From assembly GCF_001269655.1 (NCBI RefSeq), contig NZ_LHVE01000017.1, positions 62,001 through 126,000 of the forward strand: DNA of 64,000 nucleotides, in the 5' to 3' direction. Both the position numbers and the translations under genes were made by a program. Position 1 is the stretch's first letter. Each line of letters begins with the position of its first letter. Positions 43,989 to 52,756 of this stretch are shown here, in pieces. Origin of the DNA: Pseudomonas thivervalensis (lineage in GTDB: Bacteria; Pseudomonadota; Gammaproteobacteria; Pseudomonadales; Pseudomonadaceae). The notes under the pieces were generated by a model that worked only from the letters and a program-made list of their open reading frames with translations, was not told where the DNA came from and ran no database searches.

Positions 43989-44077
43989 GTGGCGAGGGAG
44001 CTTGCTCCCGCTTGAGTGCGCAGCGCTCACAAAAGGGGCCGCTGCGCAGCCCAGCGGGAGCAAGCTCCCTCGCCACA
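43989..44077. repeat. REP pair, family A, inside the mux operon
   Basis: Arms GTGGCGAGGGAGCTTGCTCCCGCT (43989-44012) and AGCGGGAGCAAGCTCCCTCGCCAC (44054-44077) lie in the muxB-muxC junction, splitting an otherwise coupled operon. Confidence 0.9.
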
Positions 44078-44104
44078 AAAAGCCCTTGCACGCCAAGAAT
44101 GCCG

Positions 44105-47100
44105 TCATACCTCCACCTCTTTCGCCTCAGGCCGGGCAAACCGACGCCCCAGTCGATCGAAGTACAGATAGATCACCGGCGTGGTGAACAACGTCAATAC
44201 CTGGCTCACCAACAACCCACCCACCATCACCAGGCCCAGGGGCTGGCGCAGTTCGGCGCCGGAGCCGGTGGCGAGCATCAGCGGTACGGCACCGAACAGT
44301 GCCGCCAGGGTGGTCATCAGGATCGGGCGAAAGCGCAGCAACGCCGCCTGGTAGATCGCCGTCTGCGGGTCCATGCCCTGGTTGCGTTCGGCGTCGAGGG
44401 CGAAGTCGATCATCATGATGGCGTTTTTCTTGACGATGCCGATCAGCAGGATGATGCCGATGATCGCGATCATGCCCAGGTCATTGCCGCTGAGGATCAA
44501 CGCCAGCAAGGCGCCGATGGCCGCCGAGGGCAAGGTGGAAAGGATGGTGATCGGATGGATGTAGCTCTCGTACAGCACGCCGAGGACGATGTACATGGTC
44601 ACCACTGCCGCCAGGATCAGCAGCAAGGTGCTCGACAACGATGCCTGGAACGCCTGGGCCGCGCCCTGGAATTCGGTCTGCACGCCCACGGGCATGCCGA
44701 TCTCCTGCTGGACTTTTTCGATCACCTCCACCGCATGCCCCAGGGCCACGCCCGGCGCGAGGTTGAACGACATCATTACGGCTGGAAACTGGCCGATGTG
44801 AGCAATCGCCAACTGAGCCTGACGCTCTTCGACCCGGGCCAGGCTCGACAAACGCACCTGCCCGCCATCGGTGGTCTTGACGTGGATCTGGTCCAGCGCC
44901 TGCGGCCCGATCCGCTCCCCGGCCTGGGCCTGCAACACCACGCGGTACTGGCTGGCCTGGGTGTAGATAGTGGAAATCTGTCGCTGGCCGAAGGCGTCAT
45001 ACAGCGCATCGGTGATATTCGACACCGAAACACCCAGGCGTGAAGCCGCATCGCGATCGATCACCAGGTAGACCTGCAAGCCTTTGTCCTGCAAGTCGCT
45101 GGCGACGTCGGTGAGTTCCGCCTGGCGGCCCAGGGCCTCGACCAGACGTCCGCTCCAGAGGCTGAGCAATTCGGCGTCCGGCGATGACAGGCTGAACTGG
45201 TATTGGGTCCGGCTGACCCGATCCTCGATGGTCAGGTCCTGCACCGGCTGCATGAACAGGCGAATGCCCACCAGTCGATCCAGCTGCGGCTGCAAGCGGG
45301 CAATGATCTCGCTGGCGCTGTCATCCCGCTCGCTGTGGGGCTTGAGGTTGATCAGCAGGCGCCCGCTGTTGAGCGTGGCATTGTCACCGTCCACGCCGAT
45401 GTAGGACGACAGGCTCTGCACCGCCGGGTCGGCGAGGATCACCTTGGCCAATTGCTGCTGGCGCTCGCTCATGGCGGCAAAGGAGATCGATTGCGGCGCC
45501 TCGGAAATGCCCTGGATCACCCCGGTGTCCTGCACCGGGAAAAAGCCCTTGGGCACGGCCAGGTACAGCACCACCGTCAGCACCAGACTGCCCACCGCCA
45601 CCAGCAGGGTCAGTGGCTGGTGCTTGAGCACCCACTGCAACTTGCGCCCGTAGGCGGCGATCAGCCAGTCGATCCAGGCGCCGCTGGCGCGGTAGAAACG
45701 GCCCTGCTCTGCTTCCTTGGGCTCGCGCTTGAGCAAGCGGGCGCACATCATCGGCGTCAGGGTCAGGGACACCACCAGGGAAATCAGGATCGCCACCGCC
45801 AGGGTGATGGCGAATTCGCGGAACAAGCGCCCGACCACGTCGGCCATGAACAGCAGCGGAATCAGCACGGCGATCAGCGACAACGTCAGGGAAATCAGCG
45901 TGAAGCCGATCTGCTTTGCGCCCTTGAGCGCAGCCTGCAACGGGCTGTCGCCTTCCTCGATGAAGCGAGCGATGTTCTCCAGCATGACGATGGCATCGTC
46001 CACCACGAAACCGGTGGCGATGGTGAGGGCCATCAGGGTCAGGTTATTGATGGAGAAACCGGCCAGGTACATCACGCCGAAGGTGCCGATCAATGACAGC
46101 GGCACGGCCACCGATGGAATGATCGTGGCACTGACACGACGCAGGAACAGGAACGTCACCATGACCACCAGGGCGATGGCGATCAGCAATTCATGCTGTA
46201 CGTCGGTAACCGAGGCGCGGATGGTCTGGGTGCGGTCGGTCAGCACGGTGACGTCCAGGCCGGCCGGCAGGTTGTCGGTGATGCTTGGCAGCAGGGCCTT
46301 GATCCGGTCCACCACCTCGATGACATTTGCCCCCGGTTGGCGCTGGATGTTCACCAGTACGGCCTGGTTTTCGTTGGCCCAGGCGGCAAGGCGTTCGTTT
46401 TCGGCGCCGTCGACGATCTGTGCCACGTCCTTGAGCCGCAGCGGCGCGCCGTTGGCGTAGGCCAGGATCAGTTCGGCGTAGTCCTTGGGCGACGTCAGTT
46501 GGTCGTTGGCGTCGAGCATCGAGACCCGGGTCGGGCCGTCGAAGTTGCCCTTGGGCTGGTTGACGTTGGACGCACCGATCAGTGTGCGCACATCCGCCAG
46601 GTTCAGGCCGTTGGCCGCCAAGGCCTCGGGGTTGACCTTGATGCGCACGGCCTGGCGCTGGCCACCGGCGATGGTGACCATGCCGACGCCGCTGATCTGG
46701 GCGATTCTCTGGGCCATGCGGGTGTCCACCAAGTCATTGAGCTTGGGCAGCAGCATGGTCTTGGAGGTGATTGCCAGGGTCAGTACCGGGGTGTCGGCCG
46801 GGTTGACCTTGTTGTACACCGGCGGCGCCGGCAGATCCGTGGGCAGCAGGTTGGTGGCCGCATTGATCGCGGCCTGCACCTGCTGCTCGGCGACGTCCAT
46901 GTTGATGTCGAGGTTGAAGCGCAGGGTAATCACCGACGCGCCGCCGGAACTGGTGGAGGCCATTTGCGTCAGGCCCGGCATCTGCCCGAACTGTCGCTCC
47001 AGGGGCGCGGTGACCGCGCTGGTCATCACGTCGGGGCTGGCGCCCGGGTACAAGGTCATCACGCGGATGGTCGGGTAATCGACCTGGGGCAATGCCGACA

Positions 47101-47200
47101 CCGGCAGCAACCGGTAAGCGATCAAGCCGGCCAGGATGATCGCCAGCATGCTCAGGGTGGTGGCGACCGGGCGAAGGATGAACAGCCGCGAGATATTCAT
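44105..47200 (-). CDS. muxB: RND efflux inner-membrane pump subunit (MuxB/MdtB-like)
   Basis: A 1031-residue RND transporter. The N-terminus NISRLFILRPVATTLSMLAI, the porter-domain segment GASPDVMTSAVTAPLERQFG and the TM4 relay ATGFVVDDAIVMLENIARF are standard. The closely related muxC gene follows; the two RND subunits are expected to assemble together with MuxA and OpmB. Its ATG overlaps the muxA stop by 4 bases (ATGA), giving translational coupling. Confidence 0.93.
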   Translation of the reverse strand: MNISRLFILRPVATTLSMLAIILAGLIAYRLLPVSALPQVDYPTIRVMTLYPGASPDVMTSAVTAPLERQFGQMPGLTQMASTSSGGASVITLRFNLDINMDVAEQQVQAAINAATNLLPTDLPAPPVYNKVNPADTPVLTLAITSKTMLLPKLNDLVDTRMAQRIAQISGVGMVTIAGGQRQAVRIKVNPEALAANGLNLADVRTLIGASNVNQPKGNFDGPTRVSMLDANDQLTSPKDYAELILAYANGAPLRLKDVAQIVDGAENERLAAWANENQAVLVNIQRQPGANVIEVVDRIKALLPSITDNLPAGLDVTVLTDRTQTIRASVTDVQHELLIAIALVVMVTFLFLRRVSATIIPSVAVPLSLIGTFGVMYLAGFSINNLTLMALTIATGFVVDDAIVMLENIARFIEEGDSPLQAALKGAKQIGFTLISLTLSLIAVLIPLLFMADVVGRLFREFAITLAVAILISLVVSLTLTPMMCARLLKREPKEAEQGRFYRASGAWIDWLIAAYGRKLQWVLKHQPLTLLVAVGSLVLTVVLYLAVPKGFFPVQDTGVIQGISEAPQSISFAAMSERQQQLAKVILADPAVQSLSSYIGVDGDNATLNSGRLLINLKPHSERDDSASEIIARLQPQLDRLVGIRLFMQPVQDLTIEDRVSRTQYQFSLSSPDAELLSLWSGRLVEALGRQAELTDVASDLQDKGLQVYLVIDRDAASRLGVSVSNITDALYDAFGQRQISTIYTQASQYRVVLQAQAGERIGPQALDQIHVKTTDGGQVRLSSLARVEERQAQLAIAHIGQFPAVMMSFNLAPGVALGHAVEVIEKVQQEIGMPVGVQTEFQGAAQAFQASLSSTLLLILAAVVTMYIVLGVLYESYIHPITILSTLPSAAIGALLALILSGNDLGMIAIIGIILLIGIVKKNAIMMIDFALDAERNQGMDPQTAIYQAALLRFRPILMTTLAALFGAVPLMLATGSGAELRQPLGLVMVGGLLVSQVLTLFTTPVIYLYFDRLGRRFARPEAKEVEV

Positions 47201-48513
47201 GCGCCGCCCTTTTTCGCCTTGTCGACCGCGGCCGGTTCAGGGGCCGCCGCCGCGGACTTGCCCTGCAGGTGCTCGGTCGGCGTGGTGGGCACTTCCTGGC
47301 TGTCGTTGACCACTTCCACCTCGCTGCCTTCCTTCAAGCGATCGGTGCCTTCGAGCACCACCCGGTCGCCCGCAGCCAGGCCTTCGGTGACCACGGTGTG
47401 GGTACCGTCGCTGGCGCCGATCTTCAGCTTCTTGATCGTGACCTTCTTGTCACCCTCCAGGGCATAGACAAAGGTGCCATTGGTGCCGAACTGAATGGCG
47501 GCCGTTGGCGCCAGGACCACGCCTTTGAGGGTGTCGGCCAGCAGATGGACGTTGACGAACTGGTTGGGGAACAGCGACTGGTCGCGGTTCTCGTAGCGGG
47601 CCTTGAATTTCAAGGTGCCGGTGGTGACGTCGATCTGGTTGTCCAGGCTTTGCAGCACGCCACTGGCCTGGAGCTTCACATCGCCACGGTCCCAGGCTTC
47701 GACGGGCAGTTTCGCCCCGCTGCGGTAGCGGGCGAGCACCGTATCGAGGTTGTTCTCCGGCAAGGTGAACACGACACTGATGGGCTGGGTCTGGGTGATG
47801 ACCGCCAAGGCCGTGGTGTCGTTGGCCGCCACCAGATTGCCAATGTCCAGTTGACGCAAGCCCACGCGACCGGCAATCGGCGCGCGGATCCTGGTGAATT
47901 CCAGGTTGAGCTTGGCGTCGTTGACCGCCGCCTGATTGGTCTTGACCGTGCCCTGGTACTGGCCCACCAGTGCCGCGGCGGTGTCCAGAGTCTGCTTGGC
48001 AATACTGTCTTCGGCGTACAGGCCGCGGTAGCGCTCAAGGTCTACCTGGGCATTTTTCAATTGAGCCTGGTTCTGCAACAGCGTGCCTTCGGCCTGGAGC
48101 AAGGCGTTCTGGTAGGGGCGTGGGTCGATCTCGGCCAGCAAGTCCCCGGCCTTGACCATTTGCCCCTCTTCGAAGGCGATCTTGACCAACTCGCCACTCA
48201 CACGGCTGCGCACGTTGATGGTATTGAGGGCCGTGACCGTCCCCAGCGCCTTGAAGTACAGCGGGAAATCCCCGGTCGCCACCGGCGCCACCCGCACCGG
48301 GATCGGCCCTGTCGCCCCACCGAACCCCGGTCGCATGCTACCGGAGCGTCCCACATGCCCTGCGGCGGCCTTCTCCCCTGCCACATTTTTTTCGGTCCAG
48401 GCACTGGGCCAGAACTTCCAAGCCAGCGCCACGACGACCAACAGGACGAACAAGCCAAACAGCCAGCGACGGGAATTGCGGGAAACAGAGGATTGCATGG
48501 GGTGATCAACCAT
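47197..48513 (-). CDS. muxA: RND efflux periplasmic adaptor (MuxA/MdtA-like membrane fusion protein)
   Basis: About 438 residues from the ATG at 48513; ATG at 48498 is an alternative and an in-frame TTG at 48573 looks unlikely, and no clear ribosome site settles it. One N-terminal helix (RRWLFGLFVLLVVVALAWKF) anchors the protein. The lipoyl/hairpin halves flank a coiled coil (DLLAEIDPRPYQNALLQAEG, then AQLKNAQVDLERY), and IRAPIAGRVGLRQLDIGN marks the second lipoyl half. The C-terminal tail is Pro/Ala-rich. It bridges MuxB/MuxC to OpmB in the periplasm and heads the operon. Confidence 0.92.
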   Translation of the reverse strand: MVDHPMQSSVSRNSRRWLFGLFVLLVVVALAWKFWPSAWTEKNVAGEKAAAGHVGRSGSMRPGFGGATGPIPVRVAPVATGDFPLYFKALGTVTALNTINVRSRVSGELVKIAFEEGQMVKAGDLLAEIDPRPYQNALLQAEGTLLQNQAQLKNAQVDLERYRGLYAEDSIAKQTLDTAAALVGQYQGTVKTNQAAVNDAKLNLEFTRIRAPIAGRVGLRQLDIGNLVAANDTTALAVITQTQPISVVFTLPENNLDTVLARYRSGAKLPVEAWDRGDVKLQASGVLQSLDNQIDVTTGTLKFKARYENRDQSLFPNQFVNVHLLADTLKGVVLAPTAAIQFGTNGTFVYALEGDKKVTIKKLKIGASDGTHTVVTEGLAAGDRVVLEGTDRLKEGSEVEVVNDSQEVPTTPTEHLQGKSAAAAPEPAAVDKAKKGGA

Positions 48514-48639
48514 TGGGCGCGTGGACTTCTTTTTCAGGAGGCTGAACGATAAGCACTGGCGGGTGTTTAGCAAAGCGCCTTTACCGGCAATTTACCTTGG
48601 GCTTACCTTTGGCAGGGTCGGCTAAAGCCTTGAAGCACA

Positions 48640-48671
48640 AAAGAAAACGGCCTGGACAGGGCCAGGCCGTT
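48640..48671 (-). terminator. Terminator after tpx
   Basis: AACGGCCTGG (48646-48655) pairs perfectly with CCAGGCCGTT (48662-48671). On the minus strand it is followed by a U-run (the A-rich 48640-48647). It lies 34 bases past the tpx stop. Confidence 0.85.
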
Positions 48672-48704
48672 AACAATTGTAATAAATACTTTATTTCAAT
48701 CCGC

Positions 48705-49205
48705 TTATTTCAGAACGGCCAGGGCAGCGTCGTAGTTCGGCTCTTCAGCGATTTCCTTGACCAACTCGCTGTGCAGCACGGTGTCGTTTTCGTCCAGCAC
48801 AACCACGGCACGGGCGGTCAGGCCTTTCAGTGGACCGTCGGCAATTGCCACACCGTAATCCTGGATGAATTCGGCACCGCGCAGGGTCGACAGGTTCTGG
48901 ACGTTTTCCAGGCCTTCAGCGCCGCAGAAACGCGCCTGGGCAAATGGCAGGTCGGCGGAGATGCACAGCACCACGGTGTTGTTCAGCTCGTTGGCCTGGG
49001 CATTGAACTTGCGCACGGAGGTGGCGCAGGTCGGCGTATCGACGCTTGGGAAAATGTTCAACACTTTGCGCTTGCCGGCGAAGTCCTTCAGGGAAACGTC
49101 CGACAGATTGCCGGCAACCAGGGAAAAGGCTGGCGCCTTGGAACCGGCTTGTGGCAACTGACCGTTGACTTGGACTGGGTTGCCTTTGAGAGTGACTTGA
49201 GCCAT
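48705..49205 (-). CDS. tpx: Thiol peroxidase (atypical 2-Cys peroxiredoxin)
   Basis: A 166-residue peroxiredoxin of the Tpx family. Peroxidatic Cys60 is in SVDTPTCATSVRKF, and resolving Cys94 is in ARFCGAEGL, both at the standard positions. It reduces lipid and organic hydroperoxides with thioredoxin as partner. The start at 49205 is set by AAGGA upstream and by family length; the frame is open 52 codons farther with no family sequence. A clear terminator follows, so it is a single-gene unit. Confidence 0.95.
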   Translation of the reverse strand: MAQVTLKGNPVQVNGQLPQAGSKAPAFSLVAGNLSDVSLKDFAGKRKVLNIFPSVDTPTCATSVRKFNAQANELNNTVVLCISADLPFAQARFCGAEGLENVQNLSTLRGAEFIQDYGVAIADGPLKGLTARAVVVLDENDTVLHSELVKEIAEEPNYDAALAVLK

Positions 49206-49311
49206 GAACGGATTCCTTCTGACAGGTTTGAAAATGGTGAGGCCGGAGTTAACCACGAAATGCTCGTGCGACCTATGCCCGGACATAAAAAGACACGGCG
49301 TCGCCATTCTT

Positions 49312-49408
49312 TGTAGGAGCTGGCGAAGCCTGCGATCCTTTGATCTTCGCTTGAGACTCAAGTGTCTGGGGAAAGATCGCAGCCTCGTTTCACTCGACAG
49401 CTCCTACG
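49312..49408. repeat. REP pair, family C, between tpx and DUF3313 gene
   Basis: Arms TGTAGGAGCTGGCGAAG and CTCGACAGCTCCTACG with internal CTGCGATC/GATCGCAG arms. Diverged relative of the copies at 22206 and 56590. Confidence 0.75.
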
Positions 49409-49440
49409 TGCTCCTACGTGTTCCTACGTGCCCCTACATG
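49401..49440. repeat. Four tandem decamers CTCCTACGTG
   Basis: CTCCTACGTG, CTCCTACGTG, TTCCTACGTG and CCCCTACATG lie in direct tandem at 49401-49440. The first unit is the end of the REP arm, so the array probably arose by slippage. It directly abuts the stop of the minus-strand DUF3313 gene at 49441. Confidence 0.85.
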
Positions 49441-50112
49441 TTATTTGGCCTTGAGCTTCAGGAACGACTGATGCAGATCCGACGCCCAGCCATCGATGAC
49501 CCCTTTGACATCATCGGGCTTCATGACCTGGGACTCGTTGGACAGCGGCTTGCCGGTGCCCTTGCGCACCACCTGGGCGACCACCGCGTGAGTGCCACCG
49601 TCGAGAAAGACCGCTTCGGTGCCCAGGGTGGTTTCCTGGTCGCGAATACCGCTGGCGGTGCTGACAGCCGCCGCCACCAGCGCAATCGGGATCACCTCAT
49701 AAGGTTTCAAGCCTTCGGTCTTGCTGCTGACGGCCGTGATCGCCGCCCGCATCACCAAGACACCTGGCCCTGGCGCGGTCGCCAGGGGCAAGGACTTCCC
49801 CGCTTCGCGCTTGAGGGCCTGATCGTAGTACGCGGTGATTCCCGACAGTGTGGCCTGGGGGATCTTCACGGTCGGCTGCGGCTTCGGATAAAGCTGTGTC
49901 GGCTCGATATAAAGGCTGGTGTATTTGTCCGGGTCAATCTTCGGATCGATCCAACGCATGACCTCGGCCCCCGACGGCGACTTTTCTTCCTTGAGCCGGC
50001 TGTAATCGCCGAGGAACCCGGAATACTCATCCGGCTGGGTGACTTTGCTCGAGCAACCCGCCAAGGCGAGCGAGGCGATGCAAACAAAGCCGATCATCGA
50101 CGAAAACTTCAT
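49441..50112 (-). CDS. DUF3313 family lipoprotein
   Basis: A 223-residue lipoprotein (ASLALAGCSS lipobox at about residue 19). The DUF3313 features are visible: GFLGDYSRLKEE, then the M-R-W-I-D-P-K segment, then YIEPTQLYPKPQPTV. Ala-rich LVAAAVSTASG may be a hydrophobic patch. The start at 50112 follows AGGAG; the open frame extends 18 codons farther. Role unknown; DUF3313 proteins are outer- or inner-membrane lipoproteins in many Gram-negatives. Divergent from the Ig-like protein gene. Confidence 0.88.
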   Translation of the reverse strand: MKFSSMIGFVCIASLALAGCSSKVTQPDEYSGFLGDYSRLKEEKSPSGAEVMRWIDPKIDPDKYTSLYIEPTQLYPKPQPTVKIPQATLSGITAYYDQALKREAGKSLPLATAPGPGVLVMRAAITAVSSKTEGLKPYEVIPIALVAAAVSTASGIRDQETTLGTEAVFLDGGTHAVVAQVVRKGTGKPLSNESQVMKPDDVKGVIDGWASDLHQSFLKLKAK

Positions 50113-50372
50113 GCTGTCACTCCTGTAAGCCACACGAGGCGGGGCCGGAACTACAGGTATAGCCAATGGACGGGCTTTTGCTTGTCTGGAACCGAAAACT
50201 CTTTTGGCCCAAAAAGGAACCCTGAGGGACAGCCCTCAAGGATGGGGTTTTACCGTCTTTCTTAGCCCACCTGTCAGAGTTGACAGTAGTCAAAGCCACA
50301 TGCCGGAGGTTTGATAGAGCAACACGCCAAGACGATAAACCTGATGATGCTTGGCAAGTAGGAGCAGGCGAA

Positions 50373-51758
50373 ATGACCAACCAGAACGAAGAAAAAGAAA
50401 TCCTGGCAATTGACCCCGCCATCATCGTAGGGATGGTTTCGGTTGTACATCCAGTGAATCCGGACGGCGGTGTCCCGCTTCGTTTACTGAGCAATGGACT
50501 GCTACCGCTACTGGTGCGGCCCTGGATCGAGCAGGAAGAATATGACGACGCCCGCCTATTGCTGGGTGATTCCGACACCCCGGTCTTGAACAAAACCATT
50601 CTGCCGGGGGAAAAAAATCAAGATTTCACGCTGAACCTGCCGGATGCCCTGCTGAGCAATGGCATCAACAAGCTGCGCTTGAGCGTACTCCGTGTGGGCC
50701 ATACACAGCCCGAAACATCGCGGCCTTTGACCGTACTGTTCCACCGGCCACAGCCGGGGGGCGAGGTCTCGACTCCCGGCGACAACCCGAACCTGTCCCT
50801 AGCCCTGCCAGCCGATGTCATCGCCAACGGCGTGGATGCGGCAAGGGCCGCCCAAGGGGTGATCGTGACCCTCAGCTACCCCTACATGAGGGATAGGGAT
50901 GTCATCACACTGGATCGTGACAGCCAGGAAATGTCGTACACCGTCAATGCCAACGAGGCCGCTGCCGGCAAAGTCGACATCATTCTGAGAACCGCCGACT
51001 TCTGGCAAGACAATCCCAGGTTCGCCTTGCGGTTCAGGGTCACGGATCAGTTGGGCAACTCCAGCGGCCCGCAAGCGATATGGTCGAGAACCACTTACAT
51101 CGACGTGCATATTCGCCAACCGTCCCTCGACCTGACAAAACCCAGGGTATTGGAGGCCATGGAACTCAACGGCGAGCGCCTGAACTTCGAAAGAGACTTC
51201 TACTATGCGGAATTCGCCAACGTCGAAGTGAACTACATCGGGTCAGCGCCCGGGCAGACGGTAAAGGTGTTTTGGATTGGGCGCAACGCGACCTACGGTA
51301 GCGAGATCCAGACTGTCGCTTTTGCCGGACAGACCTTGAACTTCCAGGTGCCCAGGAACGAAGTGGTGGATTGCATCGGCACCGGCGCAGAGGTTCGCTA
51401 TACCGTCAGGCTGCCTGGCACGGCTACGGATATTCCATCCAGAGACCTGGACATTACGGTCACGCCACAAAAACACGCGTTACGCGAACCAACGTTGGAC
51501 GGCAGCAAAACCAATCTCAGGGCCTACCATCCAGCCCTGTTCACGCCGCATACCGCCCGAATGGCGCTGTTTGGCGTGACGGCTCGCTACGGTGACGAAA
51601 TTCGGATAACAGCCGGTACCAGCCAAACCGACCTGGCCGTGCCCCCTGCCTGGATAGCAGAAAACCGCGGAAAACCCATCATGGTCAACTGGACACTCAG
51701 GGAAACCGGCACCGGCACGCCTATTATTTTTTCATGGTTTCTGAGATTGACCGCCTGA
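50373..51758 (+). CDS. Hypothetical protein with Ig-like repeat modules
   Basis: A 461-residue protein with AGGAG before the ATG at 50373; the frame extends to 50280 without a ribosome site. No signal peptide or membrane helix is seen. It appears to contain three to four ~110-residue beta-sandwich-like modules. Recurring elements include GVIVTLSYPYMRDRDVITLD, VEVNYIGSAPGQTVKVFW and FGVTARYGDEIRIT, alternating with ...LNFQVPRNEV-type strands. This pattern resembles the Ig-like repeats of large Pseudomonas surface proteins. Three halovibrin-like genes follow 71 bases downstream, so they may be one transcript. No function assigned. Confidence 0.7.
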   Translation: MTNQNEEKEILAIDPAIIVGMVSVVHPVNPDGGVPLRLLSNGLLPLLVRPWIEQEEYDDARLLLGDSDTPVLNKTILPGEKNQDFTLNLPDALLSNGINKLRLSVLRVGHTQPETSRPLTVLFHRPQPGGEVSTPGDNPNLSLALPADVIANGVDAARAAQGVIVTLSYPYMRDRDVITLDRDSQEMSYTVNANEAAAGKVDIILRTADFWQDNPRFALRFRVTDQLGNSSGPQAIWSRTTYIDVHIRQPSLDLTKPRVLEAMELNGERLNFERDFYYAEFANVEVNYIGSAPGQTVKVFWIGRNATYGSEIQTVAFAGQTLNFQVPRNEVVDCIGTGAEVRYTVRLPGTATDIPSRDLDITVTPQKHALREPTLDGSKTNLRAYHPALFTPHTARMALFGVTARYGDEIRITAGTSQTDLAVPPAWIAENRGKPIMVNWTLRETGTGTPIIFSWFLRLTA

Positions 51759-51829
51759 TCCGGGCTTTCGACTTAGCCACCATCTCGATCAATACCTGAC
51801 GCTGCTGTTCCACTGCAGGAGAACGTACC

Positions 51830-52756
51830 GTGCGTAAATTAATGGGTCTGCTGTTAATCGCGTTAATGGTCGGTTGCTCGCAAGTCACCACGGCACCGCC
51901 TGATATCGTCAACGTCAACGGGGTCCAGGTAATTGATGGACCGGGAACCGCTGGGGTCCTGACCACGCTTTACAATCGCAGATTTCCCAACTGCCACAAT
52001 ACCGACTCTCAACCCTCATTTCTCTGTTCGGGCATCACTCTGAGGGTAACGGTGAAAGACCCCGCCGAGAAATACAAAGTCTGGGACCCCAGCCCAAACT
52101 CAATCATCAGTGGCGGCGTGTCCTTCTCCTATCTACGGGCAGACGCCAATTTCGGAAGGTTGGCGTGGGGGCACGGCAACGGCTTTATCCTCTATCCCAT
52201 CTTCGAATTTGCACCGCCTGACAAGATTGACCTCGACTATTTGTGTTCATTCCCGATGGATGGCTGGACCTGGAATCGAACCACCCCTTGTGGCGCCTCC
52301 GCGGACTATCCCAATTACAGCCGCCCCTGTCATGTGGCCGGCGTGACCACCGCAGCACAATGGCTGGGCGTATGGACACTGCCGGGGGGCAATGCATATC
52401 TGCGCCAATGCGGATTCGATGTCCAGGATGACCGCAATTACCTGGCTGGGCCCGCGTTTTACGAATCCATTCGGGCCAAAGGCCTGCTAGGAACGAGCGG
52501 GTTCAACGAGCACAACGAAATCATCATCAAGACCTGGACACCGGGGCGGCCAAACACTTTTCCGATCATGGCGTTTTTCTTCGTTGCGGGAGGCGACAAC
52601 GCGGGCTTGGCTGATGCTCGGTACAACCAACGGGACTTCTACAATTCCACCAATCCAAGGATTGTGGTGCCGATCATTCGCCTGACCCCCGCCAATAGCG
52701 CTGCCGGAAGCGCCACCTTCACTTATGTCGTATCCGATCAGGCAGTGACTCAATGA
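51830..52756 (+). CDS. Halovibrin (HvnA)-like lipoprotein, copy 1
   Basis: A 308-residue protein starting at GTG 51830 (AGGAG ~8 bases upstream). The signal has a good lipobox (IALMVGC, Cys16). The mature part shows the family's conserved segments: VIDGPGTAGVLTTLYNRRF, PSFLCSGITLR, WDPSPNSIISGGVSFSYLR, a paired-Cys QCGFDVQD, LAGPAFYESIRAK and YNQRDFYNSTNPRIVVPIIR. This matches proteins annotated as halovibrin HvnA in pseudomonads; V. fischeri halovibrins were reported as secreted NAD-glycohydrolase-type enzymes. Whether this copy has that activity is unknown. Its stop overlaps the start of copy 2. Confidence 0.78.
   Translation: MRKLMGLLLIALMVGCSQVTTAPPDIVNVNGVQVIDGPGTAGVLTTLYNRRFPNCHNTDSQPSFLCSGITLRVTVKDPAEKYKVWDPSPNSIISGGVSFSYLRADANFGRLAWGHGNGFILYPIFEFAPPDKIDLDYLCSFPMDGWTWNRTTPCGASADYPNYSRPCHVAGVTTAAQWLGVWTLPGGNAYLRQCGFDVQDDRNYLAGPAFYESIRAKGLLGTSGFNEHNEIIIKTWTPGRPNTFPIMAFFFVAGGDNAGLADARYNQRDFYNSTNPRIVVPIIRLTPANSAAGSATFTYVVSDQAVTQ

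Noticed and set aside
40906..44187. 1093-codon open frame on the plus strand opposite muxC
   Set aside because: Translation is rich in His, Gln, Gly and Arg with no domain, and it is the exact antisense of a clear RND transporter; high-GC third-position bias creates it.
48514..48573. TTG start extending MuxA by 20 residues
   Set aside because: TTG is rare, and the extension is absent from the normal adaptor layout, where a short tail precedes the membrane helix.
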